Shown here: in pieces, positions 57,127 to 64,000 of the stretch
Position numbering within the stretch: the first letter of the stretch is position 1
Layout: each line of letters opens with the position of its first letter
Made by a program: the position numbers and the translations under genes
Assembly: GCF_965219715.1 (NCBI RefSeq)
Contig: NZ_OZ244785.1
Coordinates: forward strand, 3,782,001 to 3,846,000
From: Bacterioplanoides sp965219715
Lineage (GTDB): Bacteria; Pseudomonadota; Gammaproteobacteria; Pseudomonadales; Oceanobacteraceae
Length of the DNA stretch: 64,000 bases
Reading direction: 5' to 3'
The notes under the pieces: model-generated
What the model was told of the DNA's origin: nothing
The model's database searches: none
The model's input: the letters and a program-made list of their open reading frames with translations, nothing else

Positions 57127-57678
57127 TTAACAACCGTTACAGCTATCTTTACGCTCGTAATCCATCAGATTGCCCTGGGCATCCAGCTGCATATGGCAAC
57201 AGCGATCAAACAATCCACGTAACTCGGTACGGGCTTTTTGCACCCTTGATTTCAAGGTGGAATAACTGATGCCAAGTTGTTCGGCATAAACTTTTTGAGA
57301 TTCACCGTTAAGGTCAATGGCCGTTAGCAGTTCGGCGTTGGCTTCGGACAAGCATTGTATAAACGGCTCAATACAATGCGACAGCTCAGCCTTGATGCTC
57401 TGTTCAGACTGGGAATACCACAAGGACTCTTCATCCAGTTGTTGCTGAACTTCATGACTGCGCGCTCTGGTGCGGTAAAAATCAATGATGGTGTTGTTGG
57501 CAATCTGAAATAACCAGGCTTTGATGCTGCGAGCCTCACGCAGTTTATCCAGATTTTTGTGGGTTTTGATCAAAATATCCTGCAGCAGATCTTCAGCATC
57601 TTGTGGGTTACTGACTTTGCTGAGTAAAAACGCGTTCAGGGCGGAGCGGTATTCCGACCAGAGTTGTTCAAGTTGCAT
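57127..57678 (-). CDS. SigZ-like ECF RNA polymerase sigma factor with C-terminal Cys motif
   Basis: 183 residues from ATG 57678, with GGAGAAGATC upstream. Region 2: FLLSKVSNPQDAEDLLQDILIKTHKNLDKLREARSIKAWLFQIANNTIIDFYR. Region 4: LLTAIDLNGESQKVYAEQLGISYSTLKSRVQKARTEL. The tail RCCHMQLDAQGNLMDYERKDSCNGC follows, the SigZ signature and a likely metal-sensing motif. No anti-sigma gene is adjacent. It is probably a redox- or metal-responsive regulator that includes the GST gene in its operon. Confidence 0.9.
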   Translation of the reverse strand: MQLEQLWSEYRSALNAFLLSKVSNPQDAEDLLQDILIKTHKNLDKLREARSIKAWLFQIANNTIIDFYRTRARSHEVQQQLDEESLWYSQSEQSIKAELSHCIEPFIQCLSEANAELLTAIDLNGESQKVYAEQLGISYSTLKSRVQKARTELRGLFDRCCHMQLDAQGNLMDYERKDSCNGC

Positions 57679-57862
57679 GATCTTCTCCTGTGTTGGGCCA
57701 GAGAAAGACATATCTGGGTGCTGCTTCCAGTTTAGCCCGGCCATTTAAGATATGACGACGGTTGCCGCGAAAAGACGAAAAGAATTTTTCCTTTCTCGAA
57801 TACTGTGTATTTAGTAAATTGCGCCTAGCGAAAATTTCACTCACGCAGTAAAGAGACTCCTT

Positions 57863-58300
57863 ATGAGCGCAATCTGGTTTGCTACTCCCGACATCGCCGA
57901 TATGAACCGTCAGATGGAAAATACCGCCTGCAGTAATCTGGGTATTAAAATCACCGAGGTCGGAGAGGATTGGGTAAAAGGCACCATGCCTGCCGATCAG
58001 CGCACCTTTCAGCCGGTCGGTCTGGTACATGGCGGCGCGAACGTACTGTTTGCCGAAACCCTGGGCAGCATGGCGGCCAATCTGGCTCTGGATAACAGTA
58101 AAGAATACGCCGTGGGTCAGGAGATTAACGCCAATCACCTGCGTGGTGTACGTTCCGGGGAACTAAGTGGTGTCGCTACTATTGTGCATCGTGGCCGTAC
58201 GTCTCAGGTGTGGGAAATTAAAATCTATAACAGTGAAAATAAACTCAGTTGTATCTCCCGCCTGACTATGGCGGTTATTCCGGTACCTAAGGTACAATGA
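57863..58300 (+). CDS. hotdog-fold thioesterase (YdiI/PaaI type)
   Basis: 145 residues. NTACSNLGIKITEVGEDWVKGTMPADQRTFQPVGLVHGGANVLFAETLGSMAAN holds the catalytic Glu and HGG motif of the 4-hydroxybenzoyl-CoA thioesterase-like group, here closest to YdiI/MenI. It hydrolyses acyl-CoA thioesters; the substrate is unclear. AAAGAGACTCCTT precedes the ATG. It is divergent from the sigma factor gene. Confidence 0.93.
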   Translation: MSAIWFATPDIADMNRQMENTACSNLGIKITEVGEDWVKGTMPADQRTFQPVGLVHGGANVLFAETLGSMAANLALDNSKEYAVGQEINANHLRGVRSGELSGVATIVHRGRTSQVWEIKIYNSENKLSCISRLTMAVIPVPKVQ

Positions 58301-58334
58301 CTTTTAATTGCTCAAACATCTAAGGGGAGGCGTG

Positions 58335-58832
58335 ATGGAACATCAGGAGGCTGTGCCGTTGAATAAAGTCATAGCCCTGCAATGGATTGTTGCCTTACTG
58401 GAGCAACATCATATTCCTTATCTGATTTGTGGTGGTTTGGCTGCGAACTTTTATGGTTCGCAGCGAGAACTTAACGATATCGATTTATTTGTTGCTGAAG
58501 AATATTTTCAACAGATAGTTAGGCTGACTTCCGAATATATTAGTCGGCCACCGGAACGTTATCTGGAACAGAGCGAAGGTTGGGACCTGGACTATTTCCA
58601 GTTGATTTATCACAACACAAAAATCGAAATTGGCAGTCATAAAGACGTTCGTATTTTTGATGCCAACACACAGCGTTGGACTAGTTTGAATATTAACTTT
58701 GAAACCAAAGTCCGAGGGCAGGTGGCCGGTGTAACTGCTGATTTTATGGCACAAGCAGATTTGATTGCTTACAAAGATTGTTTAGCGCGGACGGTTGATT
58801 GCCAGGATGTCCGCGCTATTTCAGGCAGTTAA
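58335..58832 (+). CDS. nucleotidyltransferase-fold (Pol beta superfamily) protein
   Basis: 165 residues from ATG 58335 after AAGGGGAGGCG; an earlier in-frame start at 58308 is less likely. IPYLICGGLAANFYGSQRELNDIDLFV carries the GG...D-x-D nucleotidyltransferase signature (GGLAANFYG then NDIDLFV), with a later acidic candidate at DYFQLIYHNTKIEIG. It resembles AbiEii/MNT-type domains and stand-alone metal-dependent NTases. There is no HEPN partner gene. It overlaps the next, convergent gene by 4 nt. Confidence 0.8.
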   Translation: MEHQEAVPLNKVIALQWIVALLEQHHIPYLICGGLAANFYGSQRELNDIDLFVAEEYFQQIVRLTSEYISRPPERYLEQSEGWDLDYFQLIYHNTKIEIGSHKDVRIFDANTQRWTSLNINFETKVRGQVAGVTADFMAQADLIAYKDCLARTVDCQDVRAISGS

Positions 58833-59290
58833 GAAGGGCGGCGACCGGTTTGCTGGCGTTGTGCCAGTGGCCGCTGAGTTTTCTGGCTGGCAGATGCCGG
58901 CGTCAGGCTTTCAATTTTGCCGCTGATCACATGATGTTCCTTCTCTTTAGAAAGCACGCCATCAATCTGATGGTTGTGGCTGTTCACCACCAGAGTGACG
59001 GTGTAACCGCCGTTTTCCAGCCAGCTTACCAGCTGACGGTCATTCCCCAGGTCACGATATTCCACCTGATTCTCGGTACCCGATAAGCCTTGCTCGGCAC
59101 CTTTCAGTCCGTGCCAGTGCAGCGACTGGTCAGACAGAATCAGTTGGTACTGGCTGCCTGCCAGGGCACCTTCGGTCCAGCTGTAGGTGATTTGCTGAAA
59201 TGGCGCATCGGCGGCGTAACTGCTGGCCGCAGTGAGCAGTGTCAGGGTGGCGATTGCGTTTTTGATAAGGTTGAGTTGATTCTGTTTCAT
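58829..59290 (-). CDS. exported MoaF-like / lipocalin-like small protein
   Basis: 153 residues. Signal peptide MKQNQLNLIKNAIATLTLL to AASSYA/ADAPF. The mature part is a beta-barrel pattern (ITYSWTEGALAGSQYQLILSD, LHWHGLKG, QVEYRDLGNDRQLVSWLENGGYTVTLVVN) resembling the MoaF-related family. The tail is Gln/Arg-rich and probably disordered. Function unknown. It is divergent from the LysR gene. Confidence 0.65.
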   Translation of the reverse strand: MKQNQLNLIKNAIATLTLLTAASSYAADAPFQQITYSWTEGALAGSQYQLILSDQSLHWHGLKGAEQGLSGTENQVEYRDLGNDRQLVSWLENGGYTVTLVVNSHNHQIDGVLSKEKEHHVISGKIESLTPASASQKTQRPLAQRQQTGRRPS

Positions 59291-59377
59291 CGGTTTGTTT
59301 CCTGCGTCTGGTTAATAATTGAGCTGTTTAAGCGATGAAGTCAGAGTAATTAGTTACTGTATAAGAAACAAACTGCT

Positions 59378-59402
59378 ATTCTGAAAATCATTATTTCAGA
59401 AT
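59378..59402. promoter_or_regulatory. LysR-type operator palindrome
   Basis: ATTCTGAAA-N7-TTTCAGAAT, a perfect 9-bp dyad, centred about 44 nt upstream of the LysR start and between the divergent exported-protein and LysR genes. The layout is classic for LysR autoregulation; the regulated partner is probably the 58829-59290 gene. Confidence 0.7.
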
Positions 59403-59433
59403 GTGAAACTATTTTCCGGGAACCTGTTGGCCT

Positions 59434-60318
59434 ATGAGTGATCGTTTAACGGCATTAAAGATGTTTCAGGCAGTCGCCAGTAAAGGCAGCTTTGCCGCCG
59501 CGGCGGATTCATTACAGACGTCGCGGGCGTCGGTTACCCGGGCTTTGCATCAACTGGAGCAATGGCTGAATACCCGGCTGATTCTGCGTACCACACGCAG
59601 CATCGAAATTACCGCTGCGGGTAAACGCCTGTTGCAGGAAAGTGAAGAGATTCTCGGGCGTATCGAATGTCTGGAACAGGCACTGACGGAGGAGCGCCAA
59701 ACTGTGCAGGGTGAGTTGCGAGTGTCGCTGCCGATTGGCCTGAGCCCGTATCTGTTTTCACGTTTACCGGAATTTACCCGGCGTCATCCGCAACTGCGTC
59801 TTAAGCTCGATTTTGATGATCAATACATCGATTTAATTAACGACTCGTTCGATATTGCCGTGCGCATTGCGCAACTGTCGGACACCGGTGTGTATGCCCG
59901 TAAATTATGCGATTTCCATGACGTGCTGGTGGCTTCACCCGAGTATATTGAGCGTTGCGGCAAACCTGAGTCGGTAAAGGATTTATCCAGCCATCAGTTT
60001 ATTCTTGATACCAATCACCCACGCCAGGACGCTTTACTGTTTGTTATCGATGGCGAGATGAAACACGTGGAAATTAACGGTTCGATTATTCTCAGCCAGG
60101 CGAACTGCGTGATTGATGCGGTTCATGCCGGATTAGGGATTGCCAGTTTACCCAGCTTTTTTGTTCGTGAGGCGATTCAGCAGGGCAGCTTATTGCCGCT
60201 GCAACTGGATTGTCCGGGGCAGAGTTATCCTCTTAGTGCGTTATTTCCGGATCGTGAATTTATTCCACAAAAGACCCGGGTGTTTATCGACTTTCTGGTG
60301 GAAATTTTTTCGCAATAG
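59434..60318 (+). CDS. LysR family transcriptional regulator
   Basis: 294 residues. N-terminal winged helix (MFQAVASKGSFAAAADSLQTSRASVTRALHQLEQWLNTRLILRTTRSIEIT) and the bilobed effector domain (LPIGLSPYLFSRLPEFTRRHPQLRLKL, DSFDIAVRI, AVHAGLGIASLPSFFV). A family 'GcvA/DmlR-like' member. It is divergent from the small exported protein gene with a palindrome between. Confidence 0.94.
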   Translation: MSDRLTALKMFQAVASKGSFAAAADSLQTSRASVTRALHQLEQWLNTRLILRTTRSIEITAAGKRLLQESEEILGRIECLEQALTEERQTVQGELRVSLPIGLSPYLFSRLPEFTRRHPQLRLKLDFDDQYIDLINDSFDIAVRIAQLSDTGVYARKLCDFHDVLVASPEYIERCGKPESVKDLSSHQFILDTNHPRQDALLFVIDGEMKHVEINGSIILSQANCVIDAVHAGLGIASLPSFFVREAIQQGSLLPLQLDCPGQSYPLSALFPDREFIPQKTRVFIDFLVEIFSQ

Positions 60319-60439
60319 TTAAAATTCATCGCGGCAAAATACCAAACTAAGGTAAGCTTGGTCGGCTATTTTTTATCGCTGTTTAGTTTTTTATTTGCTG
60401 TATTTTTAAGGTTATTAAAAACCGCAAGGAGTCTGTTCT

Positions 60440-60847
60440 ATGGAGTTTGCCGAGTGCGTATCTTTTATCCTGATTCAGGACGGCGCGGTACTTGTTGAAA
60501 AGCGTCGCGACGATAAAGAGTTTGATCCCTCGTTATTGATGGTGCCGGGTGGCCATATGGAAGAGGGCGAAGATCAGCTGGATACACTGGCGCGCGAGCT
60601 TGAGGAAGAGCTGAATGTCGAGGCGCAGTCTGCCGGTTATGTTTGTTCTCTGGTGCACACGGCAGAATCGGATTCAGAATCTGAAGTACAGCGCCTGCAT
60701 TATTACCTGGTAAGCGACTGGCAGGGGGATATTGAAGCACTGGAGGCTGAAGCGGTTTATTGGCTGAGTCTGGACGAATTATCGCAACTGGATGCTGAAC
60801 CCGATCGTATTGCGGTTAACGAAGCCCGCCGCCTGTATTTGTCGTAA
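60440..60847 (+). CDS. NUDIX hydrolase
   Basis: 135 residues. The NUDIX box GGHMEEGEDQLDTLARELEEEL fits GX5EX7REUXEEXGU, except that the Gly-Pro-like end is EEEL-NV. The catalytic helix and metal-binding Glu residues are present. It hydrolyses nucleoside diphosphate derivatives; substrate is not predictable. CAAGGAGTCTGTTCT gives a good ribosome site. It is monocistronic. Confidence 0.93.
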   Translation: MEFAECVSFILIQDGAVLVEKRRDDKEFDPSLLMVPGGHMEEGEDQLDTLARELEEELNVEAQSAGYVCSLVHTAESDSESEVQRLHYYLVSDWQGDIEALEAEAVYWLSLDELSQLDAEPDRIAVNEARRLYLS

Positions 60848-61134
60848 TTATGGGTATTTTATCCCCATTGGGCTGCTGTTAAGCAGCAGCCTGTTCGTGC
60901 AGGTGGTTATCGGATTAACTCCATTTAAACCCGAAATAAATGTTATTTTATAACATGTCTGCCCGCGTCCATTTCTATGAAATAAGCCGATTCTTGTCGC
61001 GTTTCGGCCGACTTTTGAATAATCATTCAAACGAAAATAAAACTGTAATAATTCCCGCCTAGCATGCCGCGCCATTAACTGACTTGTTAATTCAGGTCAG
61101 ACAATTTCTAAAATAAAATGTGGTAGGCATCACA

Positions 61135-62829
61135 ATGAAAACACTCGCTAAACTTTCTGCAGCCGTTATTGCAGCCAGCTTATTGGTTGCTTGTGGCAGC
61201 GACTCCGATTCTAAATCTGACGCCGACAAGGCTCCGGTTGCCAACAATGGCAAAGTTAAAAACCTGATTCTGATGATTGGTGACGGCATGGGTCCACAGC
61301 AGGTCGGCCTGCTGGAAGAATACGCGCGTCGTTCGCCTGCCAATGCAGCAAAAGTGAACAAGGTAACGGGTTTACAGAAACTGGCTGAAGGTGGTGCGTT
61401 AGGTTTATCCATGACTGCGCCAATGGGTGCCAACCCGGGCTTAATTGTTGATTCCGCTTGTTCTGCTACTCAGTTAGCAACCGGTAAAGGTTCGATTTCT
61501 GAAGCGGTTGGCCTCGACGACAAAGGTAATAAAGTCGAAACCATTCTGGAAAAAGCCAAGAAAATGGGTAAAGCGACGGGTCTGATTACCGATACTCGTC
61601 TGACCCACGCGACTCCGGCTGGTTTTGCTTCTCACCGTCCACACCGTTCGATGGAAAATGAAATCGCCAACGACCTGCTGGACGCTGGTGTTGATGTTTT
61701 GTTAGGTGGTGGTTCACGTCACTGGGCGCCAAAAGTGGATGACTTTGGCAAATTGGCTCAGGAATTAAATGCACCAACCCATGTGATTAAAAAGTCCAAG
61801 CGTAGCGCTGACGATGATCGCAATCTGTTTAACGAAGCAAAAAGTGCGGGCTACTCTCTGGCGTTTGATAAAACTCAAATGGCTGCCGTTAATCAGGGCA
61901 AGCTGTTAGGTTTATTCGACGATTCCGCCATGAACGATGGTATTGAATACACCGCCTGTAAAAATACCGCCGCTCCGGAAGCTGGCAGCAAGTGTGCCGA
62001 TGAGCCGTCGCTGGTGGAAATGACCAAAAAAGCGCTGGATATTCTGTCGCAGGATCCGGATGGCTTCTTCCTGATGATTGAAGGTGGCCAGATTGACTGG
62101 GCGGGTCATATCAATGACACCGGTTGGTTATTACACGAAATGCTGAAGTTTGATGAAGCGGTACAAGCGGTTCATGAGTGGGTAGCAGAGCGTGATGACA
62201 CTCTGGTGGTTGTAACTGCCGACCACGAAACCGGTGGTTTTGGTTTTGCTTACCACAAGCATGATATTCCGGAAGCAAAAACGCTGGCGGGTGACGGCAT
62301 GGTGAATGCCGATGGTAGCGACCGTCCGTATAAGCCTCAGTATAACTTTGGTGCACTGGCGACTCTGGATAAAATCTACGCTCAGGACCGTTCTTTCTAC
62401 GATATTCTGAGTGCTGTGAATGGCGACTGGGATTTCTCCAATACCACGGCTGCGGCCTGGGTTGAAGAAGTGAACAAAAGCATGCACGCCGATTTCCACA
62501 TTAACAGTGAATCCGGTGAGCGCATCGCGGCTCGTTACGATGTGCCAGCAGAAGACGTTCATGCTGACCATAAGTACCTGAAAGCGACCAACATTCCGAA
62601 GTTTAATGATTTCTCTGACTTCTACGTATACGCCGACGAAGACACGGGTGCATTAATTGCGCGTGAAGTAGCGGCTAAGCAAAGTGTTTCCTGGGGTAAT
62701 GGTACTCACACCGCAGCGCCGGTTCCGGTATACGCTTTTGGTCCGGAAGCGATCACCAAAAAGTTCTCGACCATGCAGCATCACACCGATCTGGGTCAGA
62801 AAATGATGGATGCGCTGATTGTTGAATAA
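61135..62829 (+). CDS. alkaline phosphatase, exported lipoprotein
   Basis: 564 residues from MKTLAKLSAAV at 61135. Lipobox LLVAC; Ser/Asp-rich linker. The PhoA-type motifs are LILMIGDGMG (metal Asp), VDSACSATQLATG with the phosphorylated Ser, FFLMIEGGQIDWAGHIND (metal ligands Glu/Asp/His) and TADHETGGF. It releases phosphate from organic monoesters in the periplasm or at the surface. No clear Pho box was found in 60848-61134. A terminator follows. Confidence 0.95.
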   Translation: MKTLAKLSAAVIAASLLVACGSDSDSKSDADKAPVANNGKVKNLILMIGDGMGPQQVGLLEEYARRSPANAAKVNKVTGLQKLAEGGALGLSMTAPMGANPGLIVDSACSATQLATGKGSISEAVGLDDKGNKVETILEKAKKMGKATGLITDTRLTHATPAGFASHRPHRSMENEIANDLLDAGVDVLLGGGSRHWAPKVDDFGKLAQELNAPTHVIKKSKRSADDDRNLFNEAKSAGYSLAFDKTQMAAVNQGKLLGLFDDSAMNDGIEYTACKNTAAPEAGSKCADEPSLVEMTKKALDILSQDPDGFFLMIEGGQIDWAGHINDTGWLLHEMLKFDEAVQAVHEWVAERDDTLVVVTADHETGGFGFAYHKHDIPEAKTLAGDGMVNADGSDRPYKPQYNFGALATLDKIYAQDRSFYDILSAVNGDWDFSNTTAAAWVEEVNKSMHADFHINSESGERIAARYDVPAEDVHADHKYLKATNIPKFNDFSDFYVYADEDTGALIAREVAAKQSVSWGNGTHTAAPVPVYAFGPEAITKKFSTMQHHTDLGQKMMDALIVE

Positions 62830-62860
62830 TCCTCGGATTAATTAAACAAATCAGTCAGTG

Positions 62861-62888
62861 AAAACGCGGTGTTAAGCCGCGTTTTTTT
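62861..62888 (+). terminator. rho-independent terminator after the alkaline phosphatase gene
   Basis: Stem AAACGCGG/CCGCGTTT with loop TGTTAAG, then T7 on the + strand, 31 nt after the stop. Confidence 0.88.
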
Positions 62889-62974
62889 ATGCGCTTCAAT
62901 AACGTGACTCATCATGATGGTGAGTAGCTTTCACGTTAGTCGGCTTTTCATAAGCTGACATTCCTGTTACTGTG

Positions 62975-63265
62975 CGGCCTCGTTTCAGGTGCCTGTGTGG
63001 CGATATTTAATTGCAGACACGGGATAATCGGGAAACAGGTAAGGCGTTCCATTACGGTCAATGCTATTCCTGTACTGCCCCCGCAACGGTATGAAGTGTT
63101 TGTCGCTTACCAGGATAGGTTTTGCTATCGGTAAATTGGTAAGTTCAGACGAATTGGTTTTTCGACCACGGTGAGATCACAACAGTTGTGACACGCCGGA
63201 AGGTAAACCCGGAACTTCTTGAGAGTTCTGACTTTGAGTCCGGAGACCGGCCTGGAGCAACATGA
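62975..63265 (+). promoter_or_regulatory. cobalamin riboswitch controlling the ExbB-like/DUF2149 genes
   Basis: In order on the + strand: TTTCAGGTGCC, GGGATAATCGGGAAACAGG, the core TGCCCCCGCAACGGTATGAAG, the variable peripheral arm, CCGGAAGGTAAACCCGGAA, and the B12 box GAGTCCGGAGACCGGCC (63236-63252). All conserved elements of a full-length AdoCbl riboswitch are present. The 3' part to 63422 includes GAATCAGGTAATCCTGAATCG, a possible expression-platform hairpin. It should repress the downstream genes when cobalamin is present. Confidence 0.93.
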
Positions 63266-63422
63266 TTTCAGGCGGGGTGACCTGAGCGACATGATACAAC
63301 TCTGTTTTTCTGCGACGTATTTTTTCGTCGTTGTATCTGTATTTTCGCATCAACTCCCTGGCCATTAACGGTTATTGAACAGACCTTGTTGAATCAGGTA
63401 ATCCTGAATCGTTCAGGCCTGT

Positions 63423-63899
63423 ATGGAGAGTGTTGTGTTTTCCTCTGTTTCTCTCAATCTGATGCATCAGCTGACCAGTGTGTTACTGGAACCTGTGGTG
63501 TGGGCATTACTGTTTTTTATTTTGCTGGCGTTATACGAATCCGGTTTAGCACTGGGGGAGCGTTTTGGTGGCATTCGTCGTTTAGTCCGGAACGGTGATC
63601 AGGCGCTGCTGATTCAGGTGGGTAAACGCCGGATTGAACGCGCGGATTTTATTACCCGTATTGCACCGATGTTAGGCCTGATGGGTACGCTGATTCCTCT
63701 TGGACCTGGCCTGGCGGCATTGGGTGACGGTGAATTAACCATTCTTACCACGGCTATGACGGTTGCCTTTGATACTACTGTGATTGGTTTATTAGCCGGT
63801 ATTGTCGGTTTTGTGCTCGGGCGAGTACGCCGTCGCTGGTATGACCGCGCGGTACAGGAAATGGAAGATCGTCAGACAGACGCCGGAGCAGGATCATGA
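63423..63899 (+). CDS. MotA/TolQ/ExbB proton channel family protein
   Basis: 158 residues. TM segments about 18-36, 78-100 and 108-128. The ExbB-like core TRIAPMLGLMGTLIPLGPGLAALGDGELTILTTAMTVAFDTTVIGLLAGIVGFVLG has the conserved Pro/Thr/Gly residues that line the proton channel in TolQ/ExbB. It is shorter than ExbB (~240), as in the HmuU-type channel proteins of haem clusters. It would energise an outer-membrane or periplasmic partner from the proton motive force. It overlaps the DUF2149 gene by 4 nt (ATGA). Confidence 0.92.
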   Translation: MESVVFSSVSLNLMHQLTSVLLEPVVWALLFFILLALYESGLALGERFGGIRRLVRNGDQALLIQVGKRRIERADFITRIAPMLGLMGTLIPLGPGLAALGDGELTILTTAMTVAFDTTVIGLLAGIVGFVLGRVRRRWYDRAVQEMEDRQTDAGAGS

Positions 63900-64000
63900 G
63901 CGATCGCTGGCGCTCTTCTTCATTTGATGCCCAGGATGATGAACCGCTTGGTCCATTAGCCAATCTGGTCGACATTATGCTGGTGTTTGCCTGTGGCTTA
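63896..64000 (+). CDS. DUF2149 family protein, N-terminal part (cut by window end)
   Basis: 35 residues are visible: SSSFDAQDDEPLGPLANLVDIMLVFACGL. D-PLGPLANLVDIMLVFA at the start is the hallmark of DUF2149 (ExbD-like topology, one TM helix). With the adjacent channel protein it forms the ExbB/ExbD-type pair that accompanies CobN-like genes. The gene continues beyond the window. Confidence 0.85.
   Translation, partial: MSDRWRSSSFDAQDDEPLGPLANLVDIMLVFACGL

Noticed and set aside
60848..61134. GCTGCTG/CAGCAGC hairpin and Pho box upstream of the alkaline phosphatase gene
   Set aside because: The hairpin (around 60871-60890) has no T-run, and no pair of CTGTCAT-like repeats was found, so neither a terminator nor PhoB control is claimed.
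1..64000. tRNA, rRNA, CRISPR arrays, prophage genes, complete insertion sequences
   Set aside because: No cloverleaf, rRNA segment, regularly spaced identical repeats, phage structural gene or transposase frame was seen on either strand by reading; a covariance search could still find a missed small RNA.

Overview
The window reads as a chromosomal segment of a marine gammaproteobacterium, most like the Oceanospirillales (Thalassolituus/Oleibacter/Marinobacter type). That placement is an inference from gene content: a minCDE cluster with a HopJ-family gene, SfsA, DNA polymerase II, many AraC regulators, imelysin/di-haem iron loci, B12-riboswitch genes and a sedentary integron. No rRNA, tRNA or CRISPR array was recognised.

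Layout. 1-5.9 kb: end of an aminotransferase gene, sfsA, a Rieske protein and a haem-type ABC transporter (permease plus HmuV-like ATPase). These are followed by three tandem copies of a short transcription unit, each with a Fur-box promoter and its own terminator, which I interpret as an iron-regulated small RNA family. Then come a tandem cNMP-binding protein and a pentapeptide-repeat protein. 5.9-15.4 kb: DNA polymerase II, then an imelysin / DUF1111 di-haem / DUF1513 / imelysin operon divergent from a MauG-type di-haem protein, a periplasmic iron-linked locus. 15.5-39.5 kb: ordinary core and accessory genes (HAD phosphatase, cytochrome b561, ybaK, SIMPL, a chemoreceptor, parvulin, PqiA, minCDE, TetR with an MFS-PlsC fusion, LysE with AraC, phhB, SDR with AraC). 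It includes one 263-bp MITE-like insertion and ends in an exported lipoprotein that fuses a CbiZ-type adenosylcobinamide amidohydrolase to a nitrilase domain.

39.6-51.1 kb: a sedentary chromosomal integron. The integrase gene lies on the + strand at the right end behind a near-perfect LexA box. About 17 cassettes, nearly all encoding small proteins, run leftward on the - strand, separated by attC-like sites (TAACGCC...TTGTTA on the + strand). Recognisable cassette products are SMI1/KNR4 and Imm11 immunity-type proteins, a NADAR domain protein, a DUF6572 protein, a cupin and zinc-ribbon proteins. The integrase carries two compensating deletions (1 nt and about 8 nt) that put its catalytic His/Tyr segment out of frame, so it is probably inactive.

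51.1-64 kb: a very large CobN-like protein with a signal peptide and a C-terminal membrane anchor, under a cobalamin riboswitch. Next come a SigZ-like sigma factor and GST pair with Cys-rich tails, a thioesterase, a nucleotidyltransferase-fold protein, LysR, NUDIX and an alkaline phosphatase lipoprotein. A second cobalamin riboswitch precedes an ExbB/TolQ-like channel gene and the start of a DUF2149 gene. The CobN-like protein, ExbB-like/DUF2149 pair and CbiZ-nitrilase lipoprotein suggest a periplasmic corrinoid (or other tetrapyrrole) handling system driven by the proton motive force. The integron has settled inside this B12-related neighbourhood.
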